Shown: positions 26,310-37,176 of the stretch, piece after piece
Position numbering within the stretch: position 1 is the stretch's first letter
Layout of the letters: every line of letters starts with the position of its first letter
Notes under the pieces: model-generated
Told to the model about the DNA's origin: nothing
Seen by the model: the letters and a program-made list of their open reading frames with translations, nothing else
Database searches by the model: none
Program-made: the position numbers and the translations under genes
Assembly: GCA_026398415.1 (NCBI GenBank)
Contig: JAPLSY010000078.1
Span: 1 to 64,000 of the forward strand
DNA: 64,000 bases
DNA from: Kiritimatiellota bacterium
Lineage (GTDB): Bacteria > Verrucomicrobiota > Kiritimatiellia > JAAZAB01
Direction of reading: 5' to 3'

Positions 26310-28996
26310 AGCCGCAAGTTAATGCCATTGCCGGCCGCTTGAGCCTGCGCCCGCCGCAACGCCGGTCGCTGGAAATCCTCGACCGCATCACGGAAATCGT
26401 CCCGCCCAAGAAGGGTGCCGACATCGCCGCCGCGTTGGCGGTGATCCGATCCGAGTTCCCAACCGTCACCGATTTTGAGCGGGAGTTTCCTTCGGTCTGT
26501 TTCGCGCTCGCCACCGGCGTGGGCAAGACGCGGCTGATGGGCGCCTTCATCAGCTACCTGCACCTCGCGCATGGCATCAACAATTTCTTTGTCATGGCCC
26601 CGAACCTGACGATCTACAACAAGCTCATCACGGACTTCACGCCGAACACCACAAAGTATGTCTTCAAGGGCATCGCGGAGTTTGCCACCGACGCGCCGGA
26701 GATCATCACGGGCGACGACTATGAGGCGAAGGCGTGCACGTTGTTCGATCAGTTGCTCCGCTGCAAGGTGAACATCTTCAATATCTCGAAGATCAACTCC
26801 GAAGTCCGGGGCGGAAAATCGCCGCGCATCAAGCGACTCTCGGAATATATCGGCGAAAGTTACTTCGAGTATCTGGCGGCGTTGCCCGACCTCGTGCTCA
26901 TCATGGACGAGTCGCACCGCTACCGCGCCAGTGCCGGAGTGCGGGCAATCAACGAATTAAAGCCGGTCATTGGTTTGGAGCTCACGGCCACGCCGTTCGT
27001 GGAAACTGCCAAGGGCGGAGTCCCGTTCAAGAACGTTATCCTCGACTATCCCCTCGGCAAAGCGATGGCGGATGGCTTTGTCAAGGAGCCGGCCGTCGTC
27101 ACGCGTAAGAATTTCAATCCCGCCGGCATGACGGTGGAGGCCATTGAGTTGATGAAACTTCAAGACGGCGTCCGGTTGCACGAACAGGTGAAGGTCGAAC
27201 TGGAAACCTATGCCCGCGAAAGCGGCAACGTGATCGTAAAGCCTTTCGTCCTGGTCATCGCACGCGACACGACGCACGCGAAGCAATTAATTGATTTGAT
27301 CCAGTCGGACGCGTTCTTCGAGGGCCGCTACAAGACCAAGGTCATCCAAGTGGATTCCAGCAAGACCGGCGCGGAAGAGGACGAGATGGTCGAACGCTTG
27401 CTTAAGGTCGAGCACACCGATGAGCCGACGGAGATCGTCATCCACGTCAACATGCTCAAGGAAGGCTGGGACGTGACCAACCTCTACACCATCGTCCCAC
27501 TGCGTGCCGCGAATGCGCGTATCCTCATTGAGCAGTCCATCGGGCGCGGCCTGCGCCTGCCCTTCGGCAAGCGCACGGGAGTCAACTCGGTGGACCGTCT
27601 GAACATCATTGCGCACGACAAGTTTCAGGAAATCGTGGACGAGGCGAAGAAGCCCGACTCGCCAATCCGGTTGCAGCAGGTGATTTTGGAACCGGAGCAG
27701 TTGGGCGAGAAAACAGTGACTGTGGTGTCGCAGTCCCAACTTGCGAGCAAGCTGGGTTTACAGCCCGAGCAGACGACCACGAACACGCTGGTTTCCAAAG
27801 CCGCCGAGCCGCCAGTCTTCAAGACGCCGGAAGACCAAAAGGTTGCGCAGATTGCGTATCAGGTGATCCGCAAGTTTGAAAACCAGCCACAGATGCTGCC
27901 CAGCGTCTCTTACCTGACGAATACCGACGTGCAGACAGCCGTGGTGAAGGATGTTGCCGCCCAGTATCGTCCGTCCCAATTAGAACTCGAAGGCGTGACG
28001 GTCAAGCCGGACATCGCGGCCATTGTGGCAAAGACCACGGAGTTAGTGATTCAGCAGACCATTGATATTCCGCAAATCCTTGTCGTGCCCACCGGCAAAG
28101 TCCAATCGGGTTTCAATTCGTTCACGCTCGAACTGGATACGCTCAATTATCCGCCGGTATCGGAAGAGCTTTGGGCCAAGCACCTGCGCACGGATCAGGT
28201 GGATGTGATCGCCATGGGCAAGGGCGACATTGAGAAATCGCGGTTGGAGGATTACGTCGTAAGCGGCCTCGTCGATTTCGATGATATTTCTTACGATTCA
28301 CACGCCGAGTTGCTTTACGATCTGGCCGGTCAGGTGGTGAAGCATCTGCGCAGCTACCTGCCCGGCGAGCACGAGACTCGCAAGGTGCTCAGTTGCTACC
28401 AGCGCGACATTGCCCGCTTCGTTCACGTCCAGATGCAGGAGCATTATTGGGAAAAGGCGACCGGCTACGAGGTGAAAATCAGCAAGGGGTTTTCCGAGTT
28501 GAAGCCGAGCGCCTATACCGCATCGGCATCGGAGCCGGTGCTCGACTACCGCCAGCCGCTGGCGGACAAAAGCAACATGGCGAAGTATCTCTTTGGTGGG
28601 TTCAAGCGCTGTCTCTACCCGGTGCAGAAGTTCCAGTCAGACGCCGAGCGCAAGCTGTCCGTCATTTTGGAACGCGAAGCGTCGAGGTGGTTCAAGCCCG
28701 CCAAAAGCCAGTTCCAGATTTACTACAAATCCGGCGCCGATCATCTGGAATACCAACCGGACTTTGTGGCCGAAACGAAAGCCACGATCTATATGTTGGA
28801 ACCCAAAAGCCGCAACGAAATGACGGCCCCGGACGTCGTAGCCAAGAAGGAAGTGGCCGTCACATGGTGCAAACATGCGAGCGACCATACGAAGACGTAT
28901 CATGGCAAGCCGTGGAAGTATCTTCTGATTCCGCACGATGTCGTCGCGGATAACATTACGCTCGAATGGCTCGCCAGTCAGTTTGAGCCAAAGTGA
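26306..28996 (+). CDS. res: type III restriction endonuclease subunit Res
   Basis: The 896-residue product is the helicase-nuclease subunit. The superfamily 2 motor has Walker A ALATGVGKTRLMGAF near residue 70, the DEAD-box variant LIMDESHRYR near 201, LTATPF (motif III) and QSIGRGLRLPFG (motif VI). The C-terminal part has YQPDFVAETKATIYMLEPKS, a PD-(D/E)xK-type nuclease motif, near 818. With Mod it cleaves DNA after ATP-dependent communication between two sites. Length and motifs are complete, so the enzyme should be active. It is the last gene of the island. Confidence 0.92.
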   Translation: MKPQVNAIAGRLSLRPPQRRSLEILDRITEIVPPKKGADIAAALAVIRSEFPTVTDFEREFPSVCFALATGVGKTRLMGAFISYLHLAHGINNFFVMAPNLTIYNKLITDFTPNTTKYVFKGIAEFATDAPEIITGDDYEAKACTLFDQLLRCKVNIFNISKINSEVRGGKSPRIKRLSEYIGESYFEYLAALPDLVLIMDESHRYRASAGVRAINELKPVIGLELTATPFVETAKGGVPFKNVILDYPLGKAMADGFVKEPAVVTRKNFNPAGMTVEAIELMKLQDGVRLHEQVKVELETYARESGNVIVKPFVLVIARDTTHAKQLIDLIQSDAFFEGRYKTKVIQVDSSKTGAEEDEMVERLLKVEHTDEPTEIVIHVNMLKEGWDVTNLYTIVPLRAANARILIEQSIGRGLRLPFGKRTGVNSVDRLNIIAHDKFQEIVDEAKKPDSPIRLQQVILEPEQLGEKTVTVVSQSQLASKLGLQPEQTTTNTLVSKAAEPPVFKTPEDQKVAQIAYQVIRKFENQPQMLPSVSYLTNTDVQTAVVKDVAAQYRPSQLELEGVTVKPDIAAIVAKTTELVIQQTIDIPQILVVPTGKVQSGFNSFTLELDTLNYPPVSEELWAKHLRTDQVDVIAMGKGDIEKSRLEDYVVSGLVDFDDISYDSHAELLYDLAGQVVKHLRSYLPGEHETRKVLSCYQRDIARFVHVQMQEHYWEKATGYEVKISKGFSELKPSAYTASASEPVLDYRQPLADKSNMAKYLFGGFKRCLYPVQKFQSDAERKLSVILEREASRWFKPAKSQFQIYYKSGADHLEYQPDFVAETKATIYMLEPKSRNEMTAPDVVAKKEVAVTWCKHASDHTKTYHGKPWKYLLIPHDVVADNITLEWLASQFEPK

Positions 28997-29180
28997 ACTG
29001 GAGTTCCGATGGTTCTGGCGAACATTCCGGCTATGAGTGGATGCTTTGCGCCGTTGCGTTGACCTTCGATTGCGTCCCATACCCGGTTTCTCCTTGACCC
29101 TACGGTCTTGAACCAGTAAATTTGCCGCAAGTCTCAAGTCGATTACGGTGCTGGGCCGGAATGGCTCGTGGAAAGTTTTT

Positions 29181-29918
29181 ATGGACGAATTGGAAGGTCC
29201 AAACATTTTAGCCGCGCTCTGGAGCCATTGGTTCCCGGCCTTTCCGGTGCCGATTGTATTGCTGACCGCCTGGCTGATCATGGGGTTCCTGATAGTTATG
29301 GCGTTGCTCGCGGTGCGGCATGTGGCGCTGGAACCCGGTCGCCTGCAAAACGCGCTGGAGACAGCCCTGGAATATGTCATGGGCTTAAGCCGGCAAATTG
29401 CCGGCCCGGAGGGGGCGCGGTTTGTGCCGTTGTTTGCCACGCTCTTTCTCTTCATTCTTTGTTCGAACCTGATCGGCCTGATCCCGGGCTTTGTATCGCC
29501 CACCACAAATCTGAACATCAACGCGGCCATGGCGCTGATCGTCGCGGGCACCGCTGAATTTGTGCATATCCGTCAGATTGGCGTGGCGGGCTACGGCAAG
29601 CACTTCTGCGGGCCACCCTACTGGCTGGCGCCCATGTTCATCATCATCCGGGGCATGGAAGTGTTCACGCGCCCGCTGTCGTTGACCATGCGGCTCTTTG
29701 GTAATATGCTGGCCAAGGAAATCATGCTGGGCGTGTTGGCCTATCTGCTGACCCTGTTTTTCTTTTCGCACGGCATTATTTTTAAACTGTTGGCGATCGT
29801 GCCGTTCCTGCTGCGCCCGGGCATTCTGCTCCTGGGCGTGCTGGTCGGTTTTGTGCAAGCGCTGGTTTTCACGGCGCTGGCCATGTCCTATATCGGTACA
29901 GCGTTTGCAAAACATTAA
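29181..29918 (+). CDS. atpB: F-type ATP synthase subunit a
   Basis: The 245-residue membrane subunit forms the ion half-channels of Fo. The essential Arg lies in [37 protein letters not shown] is the conserved segment before it. ATG 29181 is chosen because the frame upstream has no conserved residues; GGAAAG lies nearby. This starts the operon atpBEFHAGDC, whose order is standard. Between res and this gene (28997-29180) nothing is recognised. Confidence 0.93.
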   Translation: MDELEGPNILAALWSHWFPAFPVPIVLLTAWLIMGFLIVMALLAVRHVALEPGRLQNALETALEYVMGLSRQIAGPEGARFVPLFATLFLFILCSNLIGLIPGFVSPTTNLNINAAMALIVAGTAEFVHIRQIGVAGYGKHFCGPPYWLAPMFIIIRGMEVFTRPLSLTMRLFGNMLAKEIMLGVLAYLLTLFFFSHGIIFKLLAIVPFLLRPGILLLGVLVGFVQALVFTALAMSYIGTAFAKH

Positions 29919-29932
29919 AAGGAGGAAGACCC

Positions 29933-30301
29933 ATGGATATCTTGACGGCGTCAGTGGTAATATCCGGCATAAGCATGGCGATCGCAACGATTGGCACCGG
30001 AATCGGGCAGGGGATGGCCGTCAACGGCGCCATGCAGGGCATTTCGCGCCAGCCGGAGGCTGCCGGCACCATTGGCACGAACCTGATCATAGGACTGGCT
30101 TTCATCGAGTCGCTGGCCATTTACGCCCTGGTCGTGGCCCTGTTGCTGCTCTTTGCCGATCCATTCGCCACGGGCGCCAAGGAGCAGGTTGAAATGCAGA
30201 ACAAAGTCAGCGTATTGCAGATGAAGGTTCAAGAGTTACAGTTGCAGGTACAATTGGATACCATGCAGAAAAGCGTGCCTGCCGCCGCGGCAACCAAGTA
30301 A
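29933..30301 (+). CDS. atpE: ATP synthase subunit c with sodium-site residues and a long C-terminal extension
   Basis: The 122-residue product is longer than the usual 75-90. Helix 1 holds [10 protein letters not shown] and helix 2 holds [15 protein letters not shown], joined by the RQP loop. Gln26, Glu59 and Ser60 match the spacing of Gln32, Glu65 and Ser66 in the sodium-binding c ring of Ilyobacter tartaricus; the Thr after Ser is Leu here. After ADPF (residue 77) comes an extension of about 40 residues with a heptad-like charged and Leu/Val pattern ([17 protein letters not shown]). GGAGGA lies before the ATG. A structured repeat follows the stop. Confidence 0.92.
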   Translation: MDILTASVVISGISMAIATIGTGIGQGMAVNGAMQGISRQPEAAGTIGTNLIIGLAFIESLAIYALVVALLLLFADPFATGAKEQVEMQNKVSVLQMKVQELQLQVQLDTMQKSVPAAAATK

Positions 30302-30306
30302 TCGTT

Positions 30307-30407
30307 TAGGAATTGTCCGCCGGGTCGGGGACCCGGCCTACAAAATGCTGTAGGCCCGGTGACCTCACCGGGCGTATGAAATAGTTGCCGCCTTTGGCGG
30401 CCTAATT
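30307..30407 (+). repeat. triple-hairpin element, copy 1, between atpE and atpF
   Basis: Left end TAGGAATT (30307-30314). Hairpin 1: GCCGGGT 30319-30325 with ACCCGGC 30331-30337. Middle: GGCCTACA 30335-30342 with TGTAGGCC 30349-30356. Hairpin 2: GCCCGGTGA 30354-30362 with TCACCGGGC 30365-30373. Right end: AGTTGCCG at 30383-30390 within a 25-bp stretch identical to 37001-37025. Confidence 0.75.
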
Positions 30408-30410
30408 CAC

Positions 30411-30905
30411 ATGCTAACCATTGATCTGCCGTTAATCGTTGCCCAGCTCATCACGTTCCTTATTGGGCTGTGCCTGCTGTGGCTGATTGCCTACAAGCCG
30501 CTGACCGCCATGTTCCAGGCGCGGATTGACAAAATTCACGGCGACTTGAAGGCGGCCGACGATGCGCGCCAGGACATGGAGGCCAAAAAAAAAGACTACG
30601 ATGCGCAGATGGCTAAACTGAGTGATCAGACCCAGGAACTGTTGCGCCAGGCCGCCCGGGAAGGCGCGAATATGCGCGAGGAAATTATCGTCACCGCCCG
30701 GGAACAGGGTGAGGCCCTGATCAAACGGGCCGAAGACATCATCACCCAGGAAAAGGCCAAGGCGATCAAGGAGTTGCGCCAGGAAGTGCTGGATATTTCC
30801 CTGCGGGTGACGGAGAAAGTCGTGGGGCAGATGGCGGACCCGGCGCTCCAGCGGCGCATGGTGGACAAAGTGTTTGTCGAATTGGAGGCGAAGAAGCAGG
30901 CATGA
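30411..30905 (+). CDS. atpF: ATP synthase subunit b
   Basis: The 164-residue product has one N-terminal membrane helix (LPLIVAQLITFLIGLCLLWLI) and a long charged helix that forms the stator. The ATG lies three bases after the repeat element, and no clear ribosome binding site is seen; the GGCGG in the element's end could serve. It overlaps atpH by ATGA. Confidence 0.92.
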   Translation: MLTIDLPLIVAQLITFLIGLCLLWLIAYKPLTAMFQARIDKIHGDLKAADDARQDMEAKKKDYDAQMAKLSDQTQELLRQAAREGANMREEIIVTAREQGEALIKRAEDIITQEKAKAIKELRQEVLDISLRVTEKVVGQMADPALQRRMVDKVFVELEAKKQA

Positions 30906-31438
30906 GCGCTAACGAGTTGGCAAAACGCTATGGCCAGGCGCTGTTAACCCAGGCCGAAGGACAGTCCATTCAGCGCCAGGTTACGGACGAGTTGAAGGCC
31001 CTGGTGGCTTTGATCAAACGTGATCCGCTCCTCAAGGATTGTCTGGCTAATCCCACCATCCCGGTGGTCGCCAAGCAGGCCATCCTGGGCCAAATAATGG
31101 CGCCGATATTCAATCCGTTGACCAAGGATTTTGTCGGCCTGCTGGTCAGGAACCGACGCGAAGCGCTGCTGGAGGATCTCGTGAAGGTATTGGAAGCCAG
31201 GCTTGACGAGGACGCGGGACGCGTCGAAGTCATGGTCGAAAGCGCCTTGCCCATGGCCGACGCCGACCGGACTGATTTTCTGCGCCGGCTGACGCAATGG
31301 CTGAATAAGAAAGTGGAATTGAAAATAGCGGTGGTCCCGGAACTTTTGGCAGGAATTACCATCCGCATCGGGGATCGCCTGATTGACGGCAGTTGCCGGG
31401 GACAGTTGACGCGGATGCGCCAGGTTCTGATGGTCTGA
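30902..31438 (+). CDS. atpH: ATP synthase subunit delta
   Basis: The 178-residue product starts MSANELAKRYGQALL and ends with GITIRIGDRLIDGS and LTRMRQVL, the OSCP/delta pattern that links the stator to F1. Four-base overlap with atpF. Confidence 0.92.
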   Translation: MSANELAKRYGQALLTQAEGQSIQRQVTDELKALVALIKRDPLLKDCLANPTIPVVAKQAILGQIMAPIFNPLTKDFVGLLVRNRREALLEDLVKVLEARLDEDAGRVEVMVESALPMADADRTDFLRRLTQWLNKKVELKIAVVPELLAGITIRIGDRLIDGSCRGQLTRMRQVLMV

Positions 31439-31477
31439 TCGTTTTTAACATTAGCTCATAAGTAAGACAGGTACACA

Positions 31478-33025
31478 ATGGCAGATCCATTTAAAATCAG
31501 ACCCGAAGAAGTCACGGCGATCATCAACAAGCAATTGGCGGACTACGAAGCGGAGGTGCAACAGGCGGATGTGGGAACCGTCCTGATGGTCGGCGACGGC
31601 ATTGCCCGGGTATACGGGATGAGTCGCGTCATGGCCGGCGAATTGGTCGAATTTCCCGGCCAGATTTACGGTCTGGCCATGAATCTGGAGCGCGACAATA
31701 TCGGCTGTATCATTCTGGGCGACGACAAGAAGATCAAGGAAGGCGACCTGGTCAAGAGTACGGGACGCATTGTGGAAGTGCCGGTTGGCCCGGAACTGGT
31801 CGGCCGGCTGGTGAATGCGCTCGGCTTTCCCCTTGACGGCAAGGGCGCCATTCCGGCGAAAAAGACACGGCCGATCGAACGCCGGGCGCTCTCGGTCATT
31901 GAGCGTCAGCCGGTCTGCGAACCCCTGCAGACAGGGATCAAGGCCATTGACTCCATGGTGCCGATCGGGCGCGGCCAACGCGAGTTGATCATTGGCGATC
32001 GCCAGACCGGCAAGACGGCGGTGGCGGTGGACACCATCATTAACCAGAAAGACACCGGGGTCATCTGCATTTATGTTGCCATTGGCCAGAAGGAATCCAC
32101 CGTGGCCCGGGTCGTCAAGGCCCTGCAGGATAACGGCGCCATGGCGCACACGATCGTCGTGGTTGCCGGCGCATCGGAGCCGGCGGCCCTGCAGTACATT
32201 GCCCCCTACAGTGGCTGTGCCATGGCGGAGGAATTTGGCGATAACGGCAGGCATGCGCTGATCATCTACGATGATCTATCCAAACACGCCGTGGCCTATC
32301 GCCAACTGTCGCTTCTTTTGCGGCGGCCTCCGGGACGGGAAGCCTACCCGGGCGATGTTTTTTATCTGCATTCGCGCCTGTTGGAACGGGCGGCCAAGTA
32401 TTCGGTTGAAAAAGGCGGCGGCAGTATTACGGCCCTGCCGATCATTGAAACCCAGGCGGGCGACATTTCCGCCTACATTCCGACCAACGTCATTTCCATC
32501 ACGGATGGCCAGATTTACATGGAAACCAGCCTGTTCTACGCCGGCGTGCGGCCGGCCGTAAATGCGGGACTATCTGTTTCCCGCGTCGGCGGCGCCGCCC
32601 AGATCAAGGCCATGAAAAAAGTTGCCGGACGCCTGCGCCTGGACCAGGCCCAGTACCGTGAACTGGCGGCTTTTTCCCAGTTCAGTTCCGATCTCGACAA
32701 GGCCACCCGTGACCAGTTGATCCGCGGCGAGCGGCTGACCGAAATCCTTAAGCAGGAGCAGTACAAGCCTCTGCCGGTGGAAAAACAGGTTCTGATCATA
32801 TTTGCCGGCATCAGCGGCTATTTAAACGACCAGCCGCTCTCCGCGATTAAAACGTTTGAAAACCGGCTTTACCAGTTTATGGATGAAAAACATCCGGAAC
32901 TGATGCAACAGATCCGAAGCAAGGGTATCCTGGACGAAACTTTGGAAACCAACCTGCATAGTGCGCTTGGCGAATTTAAAAAGATCGGTTTGAACGGCGT
33001 TTTCGCCAAACCGGCGAGTGCATAA
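31478..33025 (+). CDS. atpA: ATP synthase subunit alpha
   Basis: The 515-residue regulatory nucleotide-binding subunit of F1 has [16 protein letters not shown] (P-loop), the ATP synthase signature near [20 protein letters not shown], and full length. The stop overlaps the ATG of atpG. Confidence 0.95.
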   Translation: MADPFKIRPEEVTAIINKQLADYEAEVQQADVGTVLMVGDGIARVYGMSRVMAGELVEFPGQIYGLAMNLERDNIGCIILGDDKKIKEGDLVKSTGRIVEVPVGPELVGRLVNALGFPLDGKGAIPAKKTRPIERRALSVIERQPVCEPLQTGIKAIDSMVPIGRGQRELIIGDRQTGKTAVAVDTIINQKDTGVICIYVAIGQKESTVARVVKALQDNGAMAHTIVVVAGASEPAALQYIAPYSGCAMAEEFGDNGRHALIIYDDLSKHAVAYRQLSLLLRRPPGREAYPGDVFYLHSRLLERAAKYSVEKGGGSITALPIIETQAGDISAYIPTNVISITDGQIYMETSLFYAGVRPAVNAGLSVSRVGGAAQIKAMKKVAGRLRLDQAQYRELAAFSQFSSDLDKATRDQLIRGERLTEILKQEQYKPLPVEKQVLIIFAGISGYLNDQPLSAIKTFENRLYQFMDEKHPELMQQIRSKGILDETLETNLHSALGEFKKIGLNGVFAKPASA

Positions 33026-33963
33026 TGAATAATCTCAGGGAAATCAAAAGTCGCCTGCGCAGTATCAGGAAAAACAGGCAGATCCTGAGCGCCATGAAAA
33101 TGGTCTCGGCCGTCAAGTTGCGCCGCATTCAGGTGGTGGTCCAAGCCAGCCGGCCCTACGCCCAACGGTTGGAAGCATTGGTCCAGAATTTGCTGGATAT
33201 GCCTGAAGCTCGCGCACTTCAGCATCCGCTCATGTCACGGCGGAGTGTGCACCGGGTCCTTTGGGTGGTGATTTCGACCGATCGAGGCCTGTGCGGCAGT
33301 CTGAATACCAATCTGTTCCGATTCATCCAGCAAGCTTTGCGGGAACGCGCCGGCGCGAAGAGCACGGTGGCGCTATGGCTGATCGGGCGGAAGGCGGGCG
33401 ATTTCTTCAAGCGCGCGCTGGCAAAATCGGCCGACTTCCGGATCGAGCAGGCCTATCCCCTGGAGGAGGCGCAGGCGGAGAATATCGTCCGGCAGGTGTG
33501 CGATCTATACCGCAAAGGCCAGGTGGACCAGGTGGACCTGTTTTACGCGCAATGCAAGTCCACCCTTCGGCAGATTCCGGCCAAGGTGCCGCTTCTGCCG
33601 CTGGCCCCCTCCGCTTGCCCGCCAGACTCCACCAAAGCACTCTCGCCTGGGCGTAGCGCTTTGGCGGAGCATGGTCGCCCAGGCGCGACGGGTACTCGGC
33701 AACAGCGCGCCGGGCTCTTTGAACCGGCCCCGGGGACAATCGCCGACGATCTGTTGCCCCGCTATCTTGCGAGTCAAGTCAGGCAAATACTTTTCGAGGA
33801 ACAGGTTTCGGAACACAGCGCGCGGATGATCATGATGGACCAGGCCAGTAAAAATGCGTCCGACATGATCAGCCAAATTCAATTGGATTATAATACGCTC
33901 CGGCAGGGAATGATCACCCGGGAACTGACCGATATTACCACCGGCGTGGAAGCCATGGCATAA
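33025..33963 (+). CDS. atpG: ATP synthase subunit gamma with an in-frame palindromic insertion
   Basis: The 312-residue product is about 25 residues longer than usual. The ends are canonical: IKSRLRSIRKNRQILSAMKM at the start and the C-terminal helix with SARMIMMDQASKNASDMI and ITRELTDITTGVEA. Between LLPLAPSA and LFEPAPGT lies a Pro/Gly/Ser/Arg-rich stretch encoded by the repeat at 33628-33685. The insertion point is in the peripheral domain of gamma, away from the rotor helices, so function is probably kept. Confidence 0.93.
   Translation: MNNLREIKSRLRSIRKNRQILSAMKMVSAVKLRRIQVVVQASRPYAQRLEALVQNLLDMPEARALQHPLMSRRSVHRVLWVVISTDRGLCGSLNTNLFRFIQQALRERAGAKSTVALWLIGRKAGDFFKRALAKSADFRIEQAYPLEEAQAENIVRQVCDLYRKGQVDQVDLFYAQCKSTLRQIPAKVPLLPLAPSACPPDSTKALSPGRSALAEHGRPGATGTRQQRAGLFEPAPGTIADDLLPRYLASQVRQILFEEQVSEHSARMIMMDQASKNASDMISQIQLDYNTLRQGMITRELTDITTGVEAMA
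33628..33685. repeat. interleaved inverted repeats inserted in atpG
   Basis: Arm A TCCACCAAAGCAC (33628-33640) pairs with 33656-33668 (two mismatches that allow G-U). Arm B CGCCTGGGCG (33644-33653) pairs with CGCCCAGGCG (33676-33685). The order A-B-A'-B' is that of a pseudoknot. Confidence 0.75.
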
Positions 33964-33984
33964 GGCCCGCGATGCGCGGGATAA

Positions 33985-35666
<1,682 letters not shown>

Positions 35667-35696
<30 letters not shown>

Positions 35697-35738
35697 ATAA
35701 ACTTCTCAGTCCCTGCCGGTATCCGTGTCCATCCGTGG
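35667..35738. repeat. inverted 9-bp array at the end of atpC
   Basis: Left arm CCACAGATG, AACACCGAT, AGACACAGA (35667-35693). Right arm TATCCGTGT, CCATCCGTGG (35720-35738), the complement of the left arm with a few changes. It could act as a hairpin terminator between atpC and the convergent gene. Confidence 0.7.
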
Positions 35739-35749
35739 TAAATATCTTA

Positions 35750-36772
35750 TCACTTCCGTGGCGGCGGAATGCTCGCCGACGCATGCTTGCTCTTCGTGCG
35801 CACGGCAATCAGTCCGCTGCCCAGGGCGGCCAGAATTTTTTCCAGCGGCAGGTCAAAATCCTCCGGGCGTTCGAAGGTCATGGCGACGCCGCTGACATTG
35901 ACGGGATGGCCGGAAGCGAGCGCGGCGCGCTGTTGGATTTCATTGCGAATATGCTCCAAGGTGGTTTCTGCTTCGGCCCGGTTCATGCCGCCCAGGCACA
36001 CGATGAACTCGTTGGCCGAAAATCGGCCGATAAGGTCAATAGGCCGGACGCATTCCTTGATCAGTTTGTGAACTTCCTCCAGCAAGGTATGCCCGGCCTC
36101 AATCCCGGATGTGGCGACAAAGGCGACGTAGTCGTCCAGGTTCAGAAAAATCAGGCCGAGCGGAGTGTGATAAGTCTTGGCGCGCAGCATTTCCCGGCGA
36201 AATTGATCCACAAATGCCTGGTATTTCAGGGCCTTGCTGGCTTCGTCAATCAGTGCTAGGTGGCGGGTCAAAAACAGGAGCTCGAACTTTTGCATCTGTT
36301 GGCCGATCAGATAGGCGATAATCAACATTCGCCTTGCATCCTCGTCAGTGAAGGGCGGCCCTTCCATCCGGTCGCAGTGCAGGTAGCCGATGGCCCGCTG
36401 GTTCTGGATGATCGGCACCAGGCACAGGTATTTAAAATCGAGCTCCAATTTAAGGTGCGCATATTCCGGGTCGTCGCTTTTTATGTCATTGATCAATATT
36501 CGTTCATGTTTGAGCAGAACGCGTGGCACCACCGTGCCGCCGACGTTCCGCATGAAATGTTTGACGAACAAATAGCTGATCTCGCGCGACGTATGGATAT
36601 TTAATTTCCCCGTGTTTTCATCCAGGATCACCACCGCCAGGCTCTGGTGCGGAAAAAATACTTTCGTGTGCTCGATGATCACATGCAGCGCTTCTTCCGC
36701 GGTCAGCGTGCCGCCCAGTTCCTGGGCGATTTCAATCAAACATTCCGTGATTTCTCTGCGCTCGCCCGGCAT
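35750..36772 (-). CDS. GAF domain protein with degenerate GGDEF domain
   Basis: The 340-residue product has an N-terminal GAF domain (about 10-160) and a C-terminal GGDEF fold (about 190-320). The cyclase signature, normally GG(D/E)EF, reads FSANEF, so diguanylate cyclase activity is very unlikely; a binding or scaffolding role is possible. AGGAGG lies six bases before ATG 36772, which is preferred over ATG 36808. It converges with the atp operon. Confidence 0.78.
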   Translation of the reverse strand: MPGERREITECLIEIAQELGGTLTAEEALHVIIEHTKVFFPHQSLAVVILDENTGKLNIHTSREISYLFVKHFMRNVGGTVVPRVLLKHERILINDIKSDDPEYAHLKLELDFKYLCLVPIIQNQRAIGYLHCDRMEGPPFTDEDARRMLIIAYLIGQQMQKFELLFLTRHLALIDEASKALKYQAFVDQFRREMLRAKTYHTPLGLIFLNLDDYVAFVATSGIEAGHTLLEEVHKLIKECVRPIDLIGRFSANEFIVCLGGMNRAEAETTLEHIRNEIQQRAALASGHPVNVSGVAMTFERPEDFDLPLEKILAALGSGLIAVRTKSKHASASIPPPRK

Positions 36773-37176
36773 AGCATCCCTCCTGAAAAAATGCATTTCT
36801 GCGACCAAACATCGTCCCGTATATAATGATCACATTAATCTTGTTATCGCCTTGGTGTCAAGGGTAAAGTATCCGACTAAATATGCGAACAGGGAATTTT
36901 TCCGCCTGTGGAGGACAAAATCACGCGGCAGCAGAGTGCCGCGGCTACAACAGAAACTTTTCGGAATGTAGCCGCCCCACTCAGTTGGGGCGTTTATTAA
37001 AGTTGCCGCCTTTGGCGGCCTAATTTAACGCATGAATTTCAATGTCAGATAACGATAACGCCGCCCAGAGGTCGGCGTCCACCTTTGGCATTGATCTTAA
37101 GGTGGCTCGCGACCTCCGGGCGCGAGCAGTTGCGGTTCCTTGCCGCCTAGCTTAGCAACAACGGGAATACAATCTT
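36773..37176. other. intergenic region with hairpins, upstream of nadC
   Basis: The 400-base gap between divergent genes holds TATAAT at about 36821-36826 without a clear -35 box, the triple-hairpin element at 36891-37025, and further small GC-rich inverted repeats up to about 37150. No gene is supported. Confidence 0.6.
36891..37025 (+). repeat. triple-hairpin element, copy 2, upstream of nadC
   Basis: Left end AGGGAATT (36891-36898). Hairpin 1: CGCGGCA 36924-36930 with TGCCGCG 36937-36943. Middle: GCGGCTACA 36941-36949 with TGTAGCCGC 36967-36975. Hairpin 2: GCCCCA 36974-36979 with TGGGGC 36986-36991. Right end AGTTGCCG at 37001-37008 within the 25-bp stretch shared with copy 1. Confidence 0.75.
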
